Shown here in pieces: positions 26,646-36,703 of a stretch of 60,031 nucleotides of DNA. The stretch is from Pedobacter sp. Leaf216 (lineage in GTDB: Bacteria > Bacteroidota > Bacteroidia > Sphingobacteriales > Sphingobacteriaceae), in the NCBI RefSeq assembly GCF_001421515.1, contig NZ_LMKM01000015.1:18321-78351 (forward strand), in the 5' to 3' direction. Made by a program: the position numbers and the translations under genes. The notes under the pieces are model-generated. The model was not told the origin of the DNA. It did no database searches and saw only the letters and a program-made list of their open reading frames with translations. The first letter of the stretch is position 1; each line of letters opens with the position of its first letter.

Positions 26646-27164
26646 TTATCCGTTAAATACTTTGTTTAAATCTATACCACGAGTTTGAGCTACTGTATAA
26701 GCATCACGCATTTTAGTTAATGCATCAACAGTTGCTTTTACCACGTTGTGTGGGTTAGATGATCCTTTAGATTTTGCCAATACGTTATGCACGCCAGCAC
26801 TCTCTAATACAGCACGCATCGCACCACCAGCAATTACTCCGGTACCTACTGCAGCTGGTTTGATTAAAACAAAACCACCAGAGAATTTACCGATTTGCTC
26901 GTGAGGAACAGTACCGTTTAAAATCGGAACTTTTACCAAGTTCTTTTTAGCATCATCCACACCTTTAGCGATTGCTTCAGTTACCTCTTTCGCTTTACCT
27001 AAACCGAAACCAACAACACCGTTTTCATCACCTACAACAACAATTGCTGAGAAGCTGAAAGTACGGCCACCTTTGGTTACTTTGGCAACACGTTGTATAC
27101 TAACCAAACGATCCTTTAATTCGATATCGGTGGTTTTTACTCTTTTTATATTAATAGTTGACAT
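26646..27164 (-). CDS. rpsE: 30S ribosomal protein S5
   Basis: S5 of 172 aa. The double-stranded RNA-binding-like N-terminal domain ([20 protein letters not shown]) is followed by the C-terminal domain with [18 protein letters not shown]. It contributes to decoding accuracy and mRNA unwinding. Confidence 0.98.
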   Translation of the reverse strand: MSTINIKRVKTTDIELKDRLVSIQRVAKVTKGGRTFSFSAIVVVGDENGVVGFGLGKAKEVTEAIAKGVDDAKKNLVKVPILNGTVPHEQIGKFSGGFVLIKPAAVGTGVIAGGAMRAVLESAGVHNVLAKSKGSSNPHNVVKATVDALTKMRDAYTVAQTRGIDLNKVFNG

Positions 27165-27181
27165 CTTACTTTTTCTTCAGA

Positions 27182-27535
27182 TTAAAATACTAAACCAGCT
27201 TCGCGGGCACCCTCTGCCAACGATTTTACACGACCGTGGTATAAATAGCCATTTCTATCGAAAACAACTTCTTTAACACCTGCAGCGATTGCTTTTTCGG
27301 CAACTAATTTACCTACTGCAACAGACTGATCGCTCTTGTTTCCAGTACCAGTAAAATCTTTCGATAATGATGATGCTGATGCTATTGTTTTACCGGTTAC
27401 ATCGTTAATTACCTGCGCATAAATCCCTTTATTGCTTCTATATACAGATAACCTTGGACGTTCTTCCGAACCGGTAAGTCTTTTTCTGATCCCTTTTTTA
27501 ATACGATCTCTTCTTGATAATTTTTTACCTGCCAT
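27182..27535 (-). CDS. rplR: 50S ribosomal protein L18
   Basis: L18 of 117 aa, with basic N terminus [19 protein letters not shown] and the conserved end [23 protein letters not shown]. It binds 5S rRNA. It lies 5 bp after rplF. Confidence 0.98.
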   Translation of the reverse strand: MAGKKLSRRDRIKKGIRKRLTGSEERPRLSVYRSNKGIYAQVINDVTGKTIASASSLSKDFTGTGNKSDQSVAVGKLVAEKAIAAGVKEVVFDRNGYLYHGRVKSLAEGAREAGLVF

Positions 27536-27540
27536 GATTA

Positions 27541-28098
27541 CTATTTTTTAGATGCTGATTTACCTGCTTTTCTTCTTAACACTTCACCTACAAACTTGAT
27601 ACCTTTACCTTTATATGGCTCTGGTGCACGTAACGAACGGATTTTCGCTGCTACCTGACCGATCAATTGTTTGTCAATACTTTCTAAAATGATTTTAGGA
27701 GTCTGACCTTTTTCTGAAGATGTAGTTACTTTAATTTCTTCTGGTAACTGGAACACATAATGGTGAGAATAACCTAAAACAAGATCTAATGTATTACCTG
27801 TGTTTGTAGCACGGTAACCAACACCTACTAATTCTTGAGTTAATTTATAACCATCTGTAACACCAATAACCATATTGTTAAGCAAAGAGCGATATAAACC
27901 GTGTAATGCTTTGTGTTTCTTTTGTTCTGAAGGACGTTGAACTGTTAAAATTCCTTCTTCTTGACTTACAGTGATATCTGAATCTACTGCTTGTGTTAAT
28001 TCACCTTTAGGACCTTTTACGCTTACAACGTTATCTTTTGAAACGGTAATTGTAACACCTGCAGGGATTGTAATTGGGGCTTTTCCTATTCTTGACAT
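27541..28098 (-). CDS. rplF: 50S ribosomal protein L6
   Basis: L6 of 185 aa with two duplicated domains; the start [15 protein letters not shown] and the C-terminal [11 protein letters not shown] signature are typical. It sits near the factor-binding region of the 50S subunit. Confidence 0.98.
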   Translation of the reverse strand: MSRIGKAPITIPAGVTITVSKDNVVSVKGPKGELTQAVDSDITVSQEEGILTVQRPSEQKKHKALHGLYRSLLNNMVIGVTDGYKLTQELVGVGYRATNTGNTLDLVLGYSHHYVFQLPEEIKVTTSSEKGQTPKIILESIDKQLIGQVAAKIRSLRAPEPYKGKGIKFVGEVLRRKAGKSASKK

Positions 28099-28116
28099 TG
28101 TGCTGTTCTCCTAATA

Positions 28117-28515
28117 TTAATAAACGTGACACAATACCTCACCACCAATGTTTAATTTGGCTGCTTCTTTATCGGTCATTACACCTTTAGAAGTAGATAA
28201 GATTGCGATACCTAAACCGTTTAATACTCTTGGCATATTTTCAACACCAGCATAGTTTCTCAAACCTGGTTTACTTACTCGCACTAATGTACGAATAGCA
28301 GGAACTTTAGTAATCGGATTGTATTTCAAAGCAATTTTAATGGTGCCTTGAACTGTAGTATCTTCAAACTTGTAGTTCGCGATGTAACCTTTATCGAAAA
28401 GAACTTTAGTAATTTCTTTTTTAAGGTTTGATGCAGGAATTTCTACAACACGGTGGTTGGCCTTAATGGCATTCCTTACTCTTGTTAAATAATCTGCTAT
28501 TGGATCTGTATTCAT
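28117..28515 (-). CDS. rpsH: 30S ribosomal protein S8
   Basis: S8 of 132 aa, starting MNTDPIADYLTRVRNA and with the C-terminal signature ISTSKGVMTDKEA. It binds the central domain of 16S rRNA, and in E. coli it represses the spc operon. It is preceded by an unusually long 195-bp spacer after rpsN. Confidence 0.98.
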   Translation of the reverse strand: MNTDPIADYLTRVRNAIKANHRVVEIPASNLKKEITKVLFDKGYIANYKFEDTTVQGTIKIALKYNPITKVPAIRTLVRVSKPGLRNYAGVENMPRVLNGLGIAILSTSKGVMTDKEAAKLNIGGEVLCHVY

Positions 28516-28710
28516 TTTTTATTATTTGTGATAGTGGTTTCCTGTGCCGATTTCACATCGGTATGGGACCTGCTACCGGTTAAAATTCTTTTTCAAGCCG
28601 AAAGCTAAAAGACCAAAGTCTAAAGCGATTTTATATCGCCTTAAACTTTGAACTTCAAACTCTTTTTCAGCTTTAGTATTTAAGCTCAAGACTTTAGTCT
28701 TTAAGCTATA
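28516..28710 (-). other. 195-bp spacer between rpsN and rpsH
   Basis: This is the longest gap within the spc part, where most spacers are under 25 bp. It holds GCGAT/ATCGC and CCGAT/ATCGG short hairpins and several ACTAAAGTC/GACTTTAG-like repeats. No gene is seen. It looks like accumulated repeat sequence inside an essential operon. Confidence 0.5.
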
Positions 28711-28980
28711 TTACCAAGATGCTTTTTTAACACCTGGTATTTTACCGTCTAATGCCATCTGGCGGAACGTTACCCTTGAAATACCAAAGGTACGCATATA
28801 TCCACGAGGACGACCAGTTAATTTACAACGGTTGTGTAAACGTACTGGAGATGAGTTTTTAGGTAATTTATCTAAACCCTCGAAATCTCCTGCAGCTTTT
28901 AAAACTGCACGTTTTTCAGCGTATCTAGCTACCAATTTTTGGCGCTTAACTTCGCGTGCTTTTACACCTTCTTTTGCCAT
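28711..28980 (-). CDS. rpsN: 30S ribosomal protein S14
   Basis: S14 of 89 aa, the long zinc-independent form: the CxxC pairs of the short type are missing and it ends [11 protein letters not shown]. Its ATG overlaps the rplE stop codon by one base. Confidence 0.97.
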   Translation of the reverse strand: MAKEGVKAREVKRQKLVARYAEKRAVLKAAGDFEGLDKLPKNSSPVRLHNRCKLTGRPRGYMRTFGISRVTFRQMALDGKIPGVKKASW

Positions 28981-29543
28981 TATTCTGCTGTTTTTTGATT
29001 TTTAAATGGTAATCCGAATTGTTTCAATAACTCAAGAGCCTCAACGTCAGATTTTGCCGAAGTTACGAAAGTTATATCCATACCTAAAATTTTATTGATT
29101 TTATCGATATTAATCTCAGGAAAGATGATTTGCTCAGTAACACCTAATGTATAGTTACCTTTTCCATCAAAACCTTTATCGTTAATACCTTTGAAATCAC
29201 GGATACGAGGTAAAGCTACAGAGATCAAACGATCTAAGAACTCGTACATGTTGTTATCGCGTAATGTAACACGTACACCTACTGGCATACCTTTACGTAA
29301 CTTAAAGTTAGAGATATCTTTCTTAGAGTTAGCAGGAACCGCTTGCTGACCAGTAATGGTAGTCAACTCAACGATAGTGGTATCCATAATCTTTTTATCT
29401 GTAACAGAAAAACGACCAACACCCTGATTGATACAGATTTTTTCCAATTTAGGAACCTGCATTACAGTTTTGTACTGAAATTTTTCTTTTAATGCATTTA
29501 CAACTTCTTCTTTGTATTTGCTTTTTAATCTTGGTGTAGCCAT
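28980..29543 (-). CDS. rplE: 50S ribosomal protein L5
   Basis: L5 of 187 aa, with the signatures KISLNQG-like [12 protein letters not shown] and the [16 protein letters not shown] region. It binds 5S rRNA and contacts P-site tRNA. It overlaps both rplX and rpsN by one base, implying translational coupling. Confidence 0.98.
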   Translation of the reverse strand: MATPRLKSKYKEEVVNALKEKFQYKTVMQVPKLEKICINQGVGRFSVTDKKIMDTTIVELTTITGQQAVPANSKKDISNFKLRKGMPVGVRVTLRDNNMYEFLDRLISVALPRIRDFKGINDKGFDGKGNYTLGVTEQIIFPEINIDKINKILGMDITFVTSAKSDVEALELLKQFGLPFKNQKTAE

Positions 29544-29884
29544 TATTTAATCTCCTCTCCTGAAATTTTAGCAACTCTAACTAATTTACCATCTGCGTTA
29601 AGTTTACGACCTACGCGGGTAGCTTTACCAGATTTTGGATCAACCAACATCAAGTTAGAAATGTGAAGAGCAGCTTCTTTTTTAATAATACCACCGTTTG
29701 GATTTGCAGCATTTGGTTTAGTATGTTTAGATACTAAGTTAACGCCTTCTACAATGGCTCTGTTTTTATCTATTTGTACTGAAAGTACTTTTCCTTGTTG
29801 ACCTTTTGAATCGCCAGCAATGACTTTAACTAAATCTCCTGTACGGATTTTAAGTTTTGATGGTGTATTTACTTTGTTTCCCAT
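29543..29884 (-). CDS. rplX: 50S ribosomal protein L24
   Basis: L24 of 113 aa with an N-terminal KOW motif ([20 protein letters not shown]). It is an early 50S assembly protein. It lies 1 bp after rplN. Confidence 0.97.
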   Translation of the reverse strand: MGNKVNTPSKLKIRTGDLVKVIAGDSKGQQGKVLSVQIDKNRAIVEGVNLVSKHTKPNAANPNGGIIKKEAALHISNLMLVDPKSGKATRVGRKLNADGKLVRVAKISGEEIK

Positions 29885-29885
29885 T

Positions 29886-30254
29886 TTATAATACCTCCGG
29901 TGCTAATGATACAATTTTCATGAATTGTTTTTCACGTAGTTCTCTCGCAACCGGGCCAAAGATACGTGTACCTCTTGGCTCATCCTGTGCGTTCAATAAT
30001 ACAGCTGCATTATCGTCAAAACGGATATAAGAACCATCTTTACGACGGATTTCTTTTTTAGTTCTTACAACAACTGCTTTAGAAACTGTACCTTTTTTAA
30101 TGTTACCAGAAGGTAACGCGCTTTTTACGGTAACAACTACTTTATCACCAATTGAAGCATAACGTTTGCCGGTTCCACCTAGCACACGAATTACCAATAC
30201 TTCTTTTGCGCCGCTGTTATCAGCAACGTTTAATCTTGATTCCTGTTGTACCAT
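29886..30254 (-). CDS. rplN: 50S ribosomal protein L14
   Basis: L14 of 122 aa, starting [18 protein letters not shown], with the typical C-terminal [23 protein letters not shown]. It bridges to 16S rRNA. Confidence 0.98.
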   Translation of the reverse strand: MVQQESRLNVADNSGAKEVLVIRVLGGTGKRYASIGDKVVVTVKSALPSGNIKKGTVSKAVVVRTKKEIRRKDGSYIRFDDNAAVLLNAQDEPRGTRIFGPVARELREKQFMKIVSLAPEVL

Positions 30255-30255
30255 C

Positions 30256-30510
30256 TTATTTAGCTCTTTCTAAAATTTGTACCAATCTCCAGTTCTTGTT
30301 TTTACTCAAAGGACGAGTTTCCATAATCAATACTGTATCACCGATACCGCATTCGTTTTTCTCGTCGTGAGCCATAAATTTGGTAGTTTTCTTTACGAAC
30401 TTACCATAAATCGGGTGTTTTACTTTACGTTCCACGCTCACTACAACAGATTTATCCATCTTGTTGCTTACCACTAACCCGGTTCTTGTTTTTCTTAATT
30501 GTCTTTCCAT
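30256..30510 (-). CDS. rpsQ: 30S ribosomal protein S17
   Basis: S17 of 84 aa, an OB-fold protein binding 16S rRNA ([19 protein letters not shown]). I chose the ATG at 30510 (MERQLRKTR) as the family-like start; an ATG four codons upstream at 30522 is the alternative. Confidence 0.96.
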   Translation of the reverse strand: MERQLRKTRTGLVVSNKMDKSVVVSVERKVKHPIYGKFVKKTTKFMAHDEKNECGIGDTVLIMETRPLSKNKNWRLVQILERAK

Positions 30511-30523
30511 GTCGACTCTCAAA

Positions 30524-30736
30524 TTAATTAGTTTCAGTAGCTGACTCAGTGTTTTTCACTTTTGTCAACTCAGTGTTTAAACGGGCTATGTCTTTCCTTA
30601 CTTTTGCAATGCGCGAAGGATTTTCGATAGCTGAAATAGTATGAGCGAACTTCAATTTTGATAAGTTCTCTTTTTCTTCCGCAATCTTAGCTACTAATTC
30701 TTCTTTTGAAAGCCCTGTGATTTCTGAATTTTTCAT
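30524..30736 (-). CDS. rpmC: 50S ribosomal protein L29
   Basis: L29 of 70 aa, a two-helix protein ([20 protein letters not shown]... [11 protein letters not shown]) with a short Thr/Ser/Glu tail. It lies near the exit tunnel and helps dock trigger factor and SRP. Confidence 0.96.
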   Translation of the reverse strand: MKNSEITGLSKEELVAKIAEEKENLSKLKFAHTISAIENPSRIAKVRKDIARLNTELTKVKNTESATETN

Positions 30737-30809
30737 TTTTCTTTTTCTTTTACGTTGAGTGTAGCGGTTATAATAAACAAGTATTTACAACATTCACCTC
30801 AACACTTTA

Positions 30810-31232
30810 CTATGCTTCTACGTAATCTCTACGTACTACGAATTTGGTTTGGATCGGTAATTTCTGAGCTGCTAAACGCAATGCTTCTTTAGCAACTTCT
30901 AAAGGCACACCTTCAGCTTCGAAAATTACGCGTCCTGGTCTTACAACTGCTACCCAATATTCAGGAGCACCTTTACCTTTACCCATACGTACCTCAGCAG
31001 GTTTTTTAGTTACCGGTTTGTCCGGGAAGATCCTGATCCATACTTGGCCTTCACGTTTCATGAAACGAGTTACGGCAATACGGGCAGCCTCTATCTGACG
31101 ACTTGTGATCCAAGTAGCTTCTAGAGATTTGATACCGAAAGATCCGAATGCTAACTCAGCTCCACGAGAAGCTAAACCCTTCATTCTGCCTTTTTGCATC
31201 TTCCTGAACTTCGTTCTTTTTGGCTGTAACAT
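30810..31232 (-). CDS. rplP: 50S ribosomal protein L16
   Basis: L16 of 140 aa, starting [19 protein letters not shown]. It contacts the A-site tRNA elbow. It retains the Arg in the [11 protein letters not shown] loop region. Confidence 0.98.
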   Translation of the reverse strand: MLQPKRTKFRKMQKGRMKGLASRGAELAFGSFGIKSLEATWITSRQIEAARIAVTRFMKREGQVWIRIFPDKPVTKKPAEVRMGKGKGAPEYWVAVVRPGRVIFEAEGVPLEVAKEALRLAAQKLPIQTKFVVRRDYVEA

Positions 31233-31272
31233 TTTATTTTGTTCTAATCGTTAAACGATGTTAATAAATCAA

Positions 31273-32118
31273 TTATTTACGAGGACCTCTGTTAGCGCCT
31301 GCGCCACCACCTCTGTTTGCACCACCTTGGCCCGGACCACGACCGCCGCCTTGGTTTCCACCACGTCTGTCGTTACCACCGCCACGGTTATCTCTTCCAC
31401 CACCACGGTTATCTCTTCCACCGAAAGCTGGTTTATCTGATGCGCCTTTTGGACCGTTGTTTGTTGCACCAATGTTTGGAGACAAATCACGTTTTCCATA
31501 AACTTCACCTTTACAGATCCAAACTTTAACACCTATTTTACCATAAGTAGTTAAGGCTTCAGCTAAAGCGTAGTCGATATCAGCACGGAATGTATGCAAA
31601 GGCACTCTTCCTTCTTTGTACTGCTCAGTACGTGCCATCTCAGCACCACCTAAACGACCAGAAGTCATGATTTTGATACCTTCAGCACCCATACGCATGG
31701 TTGATGCGATAGAAGATTTCATTGCTCTACGGAATGAGATCCTTGCTTCTAATTGTTTTGCAACACCTTCTGCAACTAATTGTGCATCAAGTTCTGGGCG
31801 TTTAATTTCGAAGATGTTAATTTGAATTTCCTTTTTAGTCAATTTCTTTAACTCTTCTTTGATTTTATCAACCTCAGCACCTGCTTTACCGATTACGATA
31901 CCCGGACGAGCTGTGTGGATAGTTACGGTGATACGTTTTAACGTACGCTCAATAACTACTTTTGCAACACCGCCTTTAGCGATACGGGCAGAAAGGTATT
32001 TTCTTATTTTCTCATCTTCAACTAATTTATCGGAGTAGTTGTTGCCACCGAACCAGTTAGAATCCCATCCTTTGATGATACCTAACCTGTTACCTATTGG
32101 ATTTGCTTTTTGTCCCAT
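31273..32118 (-). CDS. rpsC: 30S ribosomal protein S3 with RGG-like tail
   Basis: S3 of 281 aa against about 233 in E. coli. The KH domain carries its GxxG loop at 77-80 (GKAG). The canonical fold ends near residue 215. The extra ~50 residues (232-281) are Gly/Arg/Asn-rich, with GRDNRGG twice and then GGN/GGR blocks, so the tail resembles eukaryotic RGG RNA-binding regions. S3 forms the mRNA entry channel, which makes an additional RNA-contact role for the tail plausible but untested. Confidence 0.97.
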   Translation of the reverse strand: MGQKANPIGNRLGIIKGWDSNWFGGNNYSDKLVEDEKIRKYLSARIAKGGVAKVVIERTLKRITVTIHTARPGIVIGKAGAEVDKIKEELKKLTKKEIQINIFEIKRPELDAQLVAEGVAKQLEARISFRRAMKSSIASTMRMGAEGIKIMTSGRLGGAEMARTEQYKEGRVPLHTFRADIDYALAEALTTYGKIGVKVWICKGEVYGKRDLSPNIGATNNGPKGASDKPAFGGRDNRGGGRDNRGGGNDRRGGNQGGGRGPGQGGANRGGGAGANRGPRK

Positions 32119-32127
32119 TTCCTAAAA

Positions 32128-32490
32128 TTAGTTTTGAGTTGTTTCTGTACTTTTACTATCTACAATCAGCGTTACGTGGTTAGAACGTTTACGAATTCTA
32201 TATCCACGGCCTTGAGGAGCTGGACGTAAGCGTTTCAACTGACGGCCACCATCAACCATAACTGTTTTTACAAAAAGTTGGTTTTCTTCAGGGCGGGCAC
32301 CTTCATTTTTAGATTCCCAGTTTTTGATAGCAGATAATAATAATTTCTCAACTCTTATTGCTGCTTCTTTATTGGTAAACTTTAAAATGCTTAATGCTTT
32401 TTCTACACGTTCACCTCTGATAAGATCTACAACCAAACGCATCTTACGCGGTGAGGTTGGACAATTGTTTAATTTTGCTATTGCTTCCAT
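32128..32490 (-). CDS. rplV: 50S ribosomal protein L22
   Basis: L22 of 120 aa. The beta-hairpin region [20 protein letters not shown] reaches into the exit tunnel, where macrolide-resistance changes are known in other species; nothing unusual is seen here. It is 7 bp after rpsS. Confidence 0.98.
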   Translation of the reverse strand: MEAIAKLNNCPTSPRKMRLVVDLIRGERVEKALSILKFTNKEAAIRVEKLLLSAIKNWESKNEGARPEENQLFVKTVMVDGGRQLKRLRPAPQGRGYRIRKRSNHVTLIVDSKSTETTQN

Positions 32491-32497
32491 TGTCTAA

Positions 32498-32764
32498 TTA
32501 TTTTTTCTTTTCAGCGTGTCCTCTGAATGTTCTGGTTGGAGCAAATTCTCCCAACTTGTGACCAACCATGTTTTCTGTTACGTACACAGGGATAAATTTA
32601 TTTCCGTTGTGTACTGCAAATGTATGATTCACGAAATCTGGTGATATCATTGATCTGCGAGACCAAGTTTTGATTACAGACTTTTTGCCTGAATCATTCA
32701 TAGAGTTTACTTTTTTCTCTACGTTATGGTCAATATAAGGTCCTTTTTTTATCGAACGAGCCAT
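32498..32764 (-). CDS. rpsS: 30S ribosomal protein S19
   Basis: S19 of 88 aa, starting [19 protein letters not shown] and ending [14 protein letters not shown]. It lies in the 30S head. Its ATG overlaps the rplB stop codon by one base. Confidence 0.98.
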   Translation of the reverse strand: MARSIKKGPYIDHNVEKKVNSMNDSGKKSVIKTWSRRSMISPDFVNHTFAVHNGNKFIPVYVTENMVGHKLGEFAPTRTFRGHAEKKK

Positions 32765-33588
32765 TATTTCTTCCTTCTCTCTATGATGTAACGATTAGAA
32801 TATTTTTTAAGTTCTCTGGTTTTGAAGCCTTTAGCTAAAACACCATTTCTTGAACGTGGGTGACCACCTGATGATCTACCTTCACCACCACCCATTGGGT
32901 GATCGACAGGGTTCATCGCTACCGGTCTAGTTCTCGGACGACGGCCCAACCAACGTTTACGACCTGCTTTACCTAATACTTCGTTTGCGTGATCTGAGTT
33001 AGATACTGCACCGATAGTAGCAAGACAAGTAGTCAAGATTAAACGGGTTTCGCCTGAAGGCATTTTCAAAGTAGCATATTTACCATCGCGGGCAGCTAAT
33101 TGTGCATAAGCACCTGCACTACGAGCCAATTGTGCTCCTTTTCCAGGGTGAATCTCCACGTTGTGGATGATAGAACCTAATGGAATGTTCGATAATTTTA
33201 AAGTGTTACCTACTTCTGGTGCTGCTTTATCGCCCGATAATAATACCGAACCAACTTGCAATCCTTCAGGAGCGATGATATAACGCTTCTCGCCATCTGC
33301 ATAATGTAATAATGCGATGCGGGCAGTACGGTTTGGATCGTATTCAACAGTAGCTACTGTTGCAGGAATATCGAATTTATCGCGTTTGAAGTCGATTAAA
33401 CGATATGATTTTTTGTGACCACCGCCCATGTAGCGCATAGTCATTTTTCCTGTGTTGTTACGTCCACCAGACTTTTTTGATGATACAACCAATGATTTTT
33501 CGGGCTTGGTTGCTGTAATCTCCGTAAAACTAGCACCAACTCTGAAGCGGGTACCTGGAGTAACTGGTTTAAATTTTCTTAAGCCCAT
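32764..33588 (-). CDS. rplB: 50S ribosomal protein L2
   Basis: L2 of 274 aa. The C-terminal region [18 protein letters not shown] contains the conserved His needed near the peptidyl transferase centre. It is 20 bp after rplW. Confidence 0.98.
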   Translation of the reverse strand: MGLRKFKPVTPGTRFRVGASFTEITATKPEKSLVVSSKKSGGRNNTGKMTMRYMGGGHKKSYRLIDFKRDKFDIPATVATVEYDPNRTARIALLHYADGEKRYIIAPEGLQVGSVLLSGDKAAPEVGNTLKLSNIPLGSIIHNVEIHPGKGAQLARSAGAYAQLAARDGKYATLKMPSGETRLILTTCLATIGAVSNSDHANEVLGKAGRKRWLGRRPRTRPVAMNPVDHPMGGGEGRSSGGHPRSRNGVLAKGFKTRELKKYSNRYIIERRKK

Positions 33589-33608
33589 AGTTATAATGAA
33601 TTATTAAA

Positions 33609-33899
33609 TTAAAGGGTTGCGTAATAATCTATTGTTTCGCCGTCTTTTAACGTTACGATTGCTTTTTTGTATTTCGGGCTACGGCCTGAAACAAAACCTG
33701 CTTTAGTGTAACGAGATTTAGCTTTTCCATCAACAACCATTGTGTTAACTGCAACGATGGTTACACCGTACAATTTTTCAATTGCTTGTTTAATCTGGAT
33801 TTTGTTAGCCTTATGGTTAACGCTAAACGTGAAACGGTTAGATTTCTCGGTTAAAGCTGAAGCTTTTTCGGTTAATATTGGTTTTTTTAAAATTTCCAT
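33609..33899 (-). CDS. rplW: 50S ribosomal protein L23
   Basis: L23 of 96 aa (MEILKKPILTEKASALTEK), the exit-tunnel docking site for trigger factor and SRP. The ATG at 33899 lies 1 bp after the rplD stop codon; an alternative start at 33911 would overlap rplD by 11 bp. Confidence 0.97.
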   Translation of the reverse strand: MEILKKPILTEKASALTEKSNRFTFSVNHKANKIQIKQAIEKLYGVTIVAVNTMVVDGKAKSRYTKAGFVSGRSPKYKKAIVTLKDGETIDYYATL

Positions 33900-33900
33900 A

Positions 33901-34530
33901 TTATTTGGCAAATGCCTCCTCCAAAGTTTTAACAGAATCAGCAGTTAACACAAGTACACCAGCATTTAATACATCATATGTATTCAAATCTGCTGCAGCA
34001 ATCACTTTAGTTTTCTGAACGTTTCTGCTTGATAAATAGATATTATTATTTTGTGCAGGTAAAACCAACAAAGTTTTTTGAGTACCTACGTTTAACGCAG
34101 CCAATAAACTTGTATAGTTTTTAGTTTTAATTGTATCGAAGTTGAAATCTTCTAAAACTACCACGTTGTTATCTTTTGCTTTATAAGCTAAAGCAGATTT
34201 ACGTGCTAATGATTTTAATTTCTTGTTCAATTTAAAACTGTAATCACGTGGCTGAGGACCGAAAACACGACCACCACCGTTAAATAACGGAGATTTAATG
34301 CTACCAGCACGGGCACCACCTGTACCTTTTTGTTTGTATAGTTTGCGAGTTGAACCAGCAATCTCATTACGTTGTTTAGATTTGTGAGTACCTTGACGTT
34401 GGTTAGCCAAATACTGTTTTACATCTAAATAAATCGCGTGGTCGTTAGGCTCGATACCAAATACCGATTCAGGAAGTTGCACCTTGGCACCTGTTTCTTT
34501 ACCTGAAATGTTTAATACTTTAACTTCCAT
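33901..34530 (-). CDS. rplD: 50S ribosomal protein L4
   Basis: L4 of 209 aa, with the tunnel-lining loop around [20 protein letters not shown]. In E. coli L4 autoregulates the S10 operon through its leader; here the leader is upstream of rplC. It lies 4 bp after rplC. Confidence 0.98.
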   Translation of the reverse strand: MEVKVLNISGKETGAKVQLPESVFGIEPNDHAIYLDVKQYLANQRQGTHKSKQRNEIAGSTRKLYKQKGTGGARAGSIKSPLFNGGGRVFGPQPRDYSFKLNKKLKSLARKSALAYKAKDNNVVVLEDFNFDTIKTKNYTSLLAALNVGTQKTLLVLPAQNNNIYLSSRNVQKTKVIAAADLNTYDVLNAGVLVLTADSVKTLEEAFAK

Positions 34531-34534
34531 CTGA

Positions 34535-35152
34535 TTACTTGTCTAAGATTACGTAAGAACCTTTAGCTCCTGGAATGGAACCACTAACTACTAATAAGTT
34601 TTGCTCAGCATAAACTTTCAAAACCTGTAAGTTCTGAACTTTTACCCTGTCTCCACCTGTTCTTCCAGCCATGCGCATTCCTTTGAATACACGTGAAGGG
34701 AATGATGATGCTCCCAATGAACCTGGGGCACGTAAACGGTTATGCTGACCGTGAGTCTGCATACCAACACCGGCAAATCCGTGGCGTTTTACAACACCTT
34801 GAAAACCTTTACCTTTTGAGGTACCTACAACATCAACAAAATCGCCTTCTGCGAAAGAATCAACCGTTACTACATCACCTAAATTAAGTGAAGTTGTAAA
34901 CGAATCGAATTCTACCAGCTTGCGTTTCGGAGTTGTGTTTGCTTTCGCGAAATGGCCTTTTAACGGTTGAGTTGTGTTTTTCTCTTTTTTCTCATCGTAA
35001 CCCAGTTGGATTGATGAATACCCGTCTTTTTCTTCGGTCTTTACTTGTGTAACTACACAAGGCCCAGCCTCGATTACCGTACAAGGAATGTTTCTTCCTT
35101 CGGCATCAAAGATACTGGTCATTCCTACTTTTTTTCCAATAATTCCTGACAT
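34535..35152 (-). CDS. rplC: 50S ribosomal protein L3
   Basis: L3 of 205 aa from the ATG at 35152 ([16 protein letters not shown]), the standard L3 start; the open frame extends 30 codons further upstream through the leader but those residues are unrelated to L3. The methylated Gln region [17 protein letters not shown] is present. L3 is a nucleating protein of 50S assembly. In this window it is the first gene of its transcript: its usual upstream neighbour rpsJ is 20.7 kb away, and an excellent promoter precedes it. Confidence 0.97.
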   Translation of the reverse strand: MSGIIGKKVGMTSIFDAEGRNIPCTVIEAGPCVVTQVKTEEKDGYSSIQLGYDEKKEKNTTQPLKGHFAKANTTPKRKLVEFDSFTTSLNLGDVVTVDSFAEGDFVDVVGTSKGKGFQGVVKRHGFAGVGMQTHGQHNRLRAPGSLGASSFPSRVFKGMRMAGRTGGDRVKVQNLQVLKVYAEQNLLVVSGSIPGAKGSYVILDK

Positions 35153-35225
35153 TTTATCTTTTCTTTTTAACACCCATCGAAGCAGTAGGGCTTCGTTCAA
35201 GGTGGTTGTACATCCCCCGAAAGGG
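35153..35225 (-). promoter_or_regulatory. Structured 5' leader of rplC
   Basis: The predicted leader of about 72 nt holds two hairpins: CCC/GGG with a TTTC loop near 35214-35224, and CGAAGC/GCTTCG with a 6-nt loop near 35178-35195. A leader of this kind could serve r-protein autoregulation. This is inferred from folding only. Confidence 0.4.
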
Positions 35226-35230
35226 ACGGC

Positions 35231-35261
35231 AAAGATAGGCAAGAAATATTAATTTTCAAAT
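35231..35261 (-). promoter_or_regulatory. Consensus promoter of the rplC operon
   Basis: On the minus strand, TTTG (35258-35261) is followed by 19 bp and then TATCTTTGC (35230-35238). Both boxes match the Bacteroidota primary sigma consensus (TTTG, about 19 bp, TAnnTTTGC). The start of transcription would be about 72 nt upstream of rplC. Confidence 0.8.
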
Positions 35262-35324
35262 AGTTAGCCAAATATTTTTTCAAATAAATTGCTGATATGA
35301 TGGGATTTAACTAAAAAAGAGATG

Positions 35325-35720
35325 TTAATGTGCTAAACCGCCATTTAAACTGATAGTTATGATCGCTAAAATGATAAATCCAATGAGTACATATAGGTAA
35401 TCGCGCTCAATTAAAAAGCTAAAAATAGCAAAAACAATGCGTGCAATCGGCGTAAAAATAAGCATTAGGATCCCAAACTGAACAATAGCATCGCCTTGAA
35501 AAGTAGCTACTCCTTTAAATATGGCTATTATGGAAGAAAATTTACTTAGCTCGGGTTTAAAAACTTTATAGTCAGTAATAGCGCCATTTTTATGGATCAG
35601 AAAGATTGCGCCACCAATTAATACAATACTCATTGAGATAATTACACCTGCCCGCAAAAGCGTACCCAGAATAACCTGAATATCTTTATCGTTCATCTTT
35701 TCCTTTTCAGTAGTATTCAT
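35325..35720 (-). CDS. DUF1634 membrane protein
   Basis: A 131-aa protein with three predicted membrane helices (about residues 17-42, 75-95 and 105-127). It matches the DUF1634 family, which is typically encoded beside TauE/SafE exporters. Its ATG overlaps the stop codon of the TauE-like gene by one base, so the two are translationally coupled and probably work together in the inner membrane. Its function is unknown. Confidence 0.85.
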   Translation of the reverse strand: MNTTEKEKMNDKDIQVILGTLLRAGVIISMSIVLIGGAIFLIHKNGAITDYKVFKPELSKFSSIIAIFKGVATFQGDAIVQFGILMLIFTPIARIVFAIFSFLIERDYLYVLIGFIILAIITISLNGGLAH

Positions 35721-36553
35721 TATAATCCGCTTATTCCTTTATAGATCATTTGCAGCGCTAAAAAAGCAACTACTACCGCAAATACAATTTTAAGTTTATC
35801 AGTTTTAGCTTTTAATAGAATTTTTGAACCAACGGTAGCCCCTGTTAGTACACCAATACATACGGGCATGGCAATTCCAGGATCAATCTGACCGCGGTGT
35901 AAATAAACAACTGCGCTGGCCGCTGCAGTTACACCCATCATAAAATTACTGGTAGTGGTTGATACTTTAAAGGGCAAACGCATAATATTATCCATCGCGA
36001 TTACCTTTAGCGCCCCGCTCCCAATACCAAGCAAACCCGATAATGTTCCTGCAAAAAGCATCATCATAAACCCTCCGGGAACATGTTTAACCGCGTATGG
36101 GTGATCAATTCCTTTATCAGGATAAGATCCGTTGAGCTTAAAAAATCTGGCCCATTTATCGGTATTGTCCAATGTGGTATGGTCTACTTTTTTCTTCAAA
36201 GTCATGATGGCCGAAAAAATCAGGATACAGCCAAAAAGAATTGCGATATAGTTGGCGTTTAAGTAAACGGCTACAATTGCACCGCAAACTGCTCCTATTG
36301 TGGTTGCAATTTCCAAAAACATACCAATCCGGATATTCGTAATCCCTTCTTTTACATAGGCTGCCGCAGAACCTGAAGATGTTGCAATAACGGAAACAAT
36401 GGATGCACCTATAGCATAATGAATATCGACGCCTAAAGCCAGAGTAAGCAGGGGTATAATTATTACCCCGCCACCCAAACCCGTTAAAGAGCCCAGTAAA
36501 CCGGCTAAAAAAGCACCTGATAAAACGATAATGGTAAACAACAATACCGACAT
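35720..36553 (-). CDS. TauE/SafE family sulfite/anion exporter
   Basis: A 277-aa inner-membrane permease with about eight hydrophobic helices in two repeats, each beginning with a Gly-rich GLLGSLTGLGGG or GLLGIGSGALK motif typical of TauE/SafE. The family moves sulfite, sulfoacetate and other organosulfur anions; the substrate here is not known. It is the first gene of a two-gene operon with DUF1634. A -7 box ends only about 6 bp before the ATG, which suggests a leaderless mRNA or a start further downstream. Confidence 0.87.
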   Translation of the reverse strand: MSVLLFTIIVLSGAFLAGLLGSLTGLGGGVIIIPLLTLALGVDIHYAIGASIVSVIATSSGSAAAYVKEGITNIRIGMFLEIATTIGAVCGAIVAVYLNANYIAILFGCILIFSAIMTLKKKVDHTTLDNTDKWARFFKLNGSYPDKGIDHPYAVKHVPGGFMMMLFAGTLSGLLGIGSGALKVIAMDNIMRLPFKVSTTTSNFMMGVTAAASAVVYLHRGQIDPGIAMPVCIGVLTGATVGSKILLKAKTDKLKIVFAVVVAFLALQMIYKGISGL

Positions 36554-36558
36554 GCGGG

Positions 36559-36586
36559 CAAATATAATGCACTGTTTTTGGGTAAA
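36559..36586 (-). promoter_or_regulatory. Candidate promoter of the TauE-like operon
   Basis: TATATTTGC (minus strand, 36558-36566) matches the -7 consensus; TTTA (36583-36586), 16 bp upstream, is a weak -33. The box is so near the ATG that transcription would begin almost at the start codon. Confidence 0.4.
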
Positions 36587-36703
36587 CGAAGGATTAAGGG
36601 AATAAAATAAAGTCTATATGTTATATGGATGATGTAAGATGGGTGACGGAAAATGTGAGTTTATGGCAGCTAAATTTGGAATGTACGATGAATAATTGCA
36701 GGC

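Noticed and set aside
35153..35242. Longer N terminus for L3
   Set aside because: The extra 30 codons cover the predicted transcription start and leader hairpins, and L3 begins [10 protein letters not shown].
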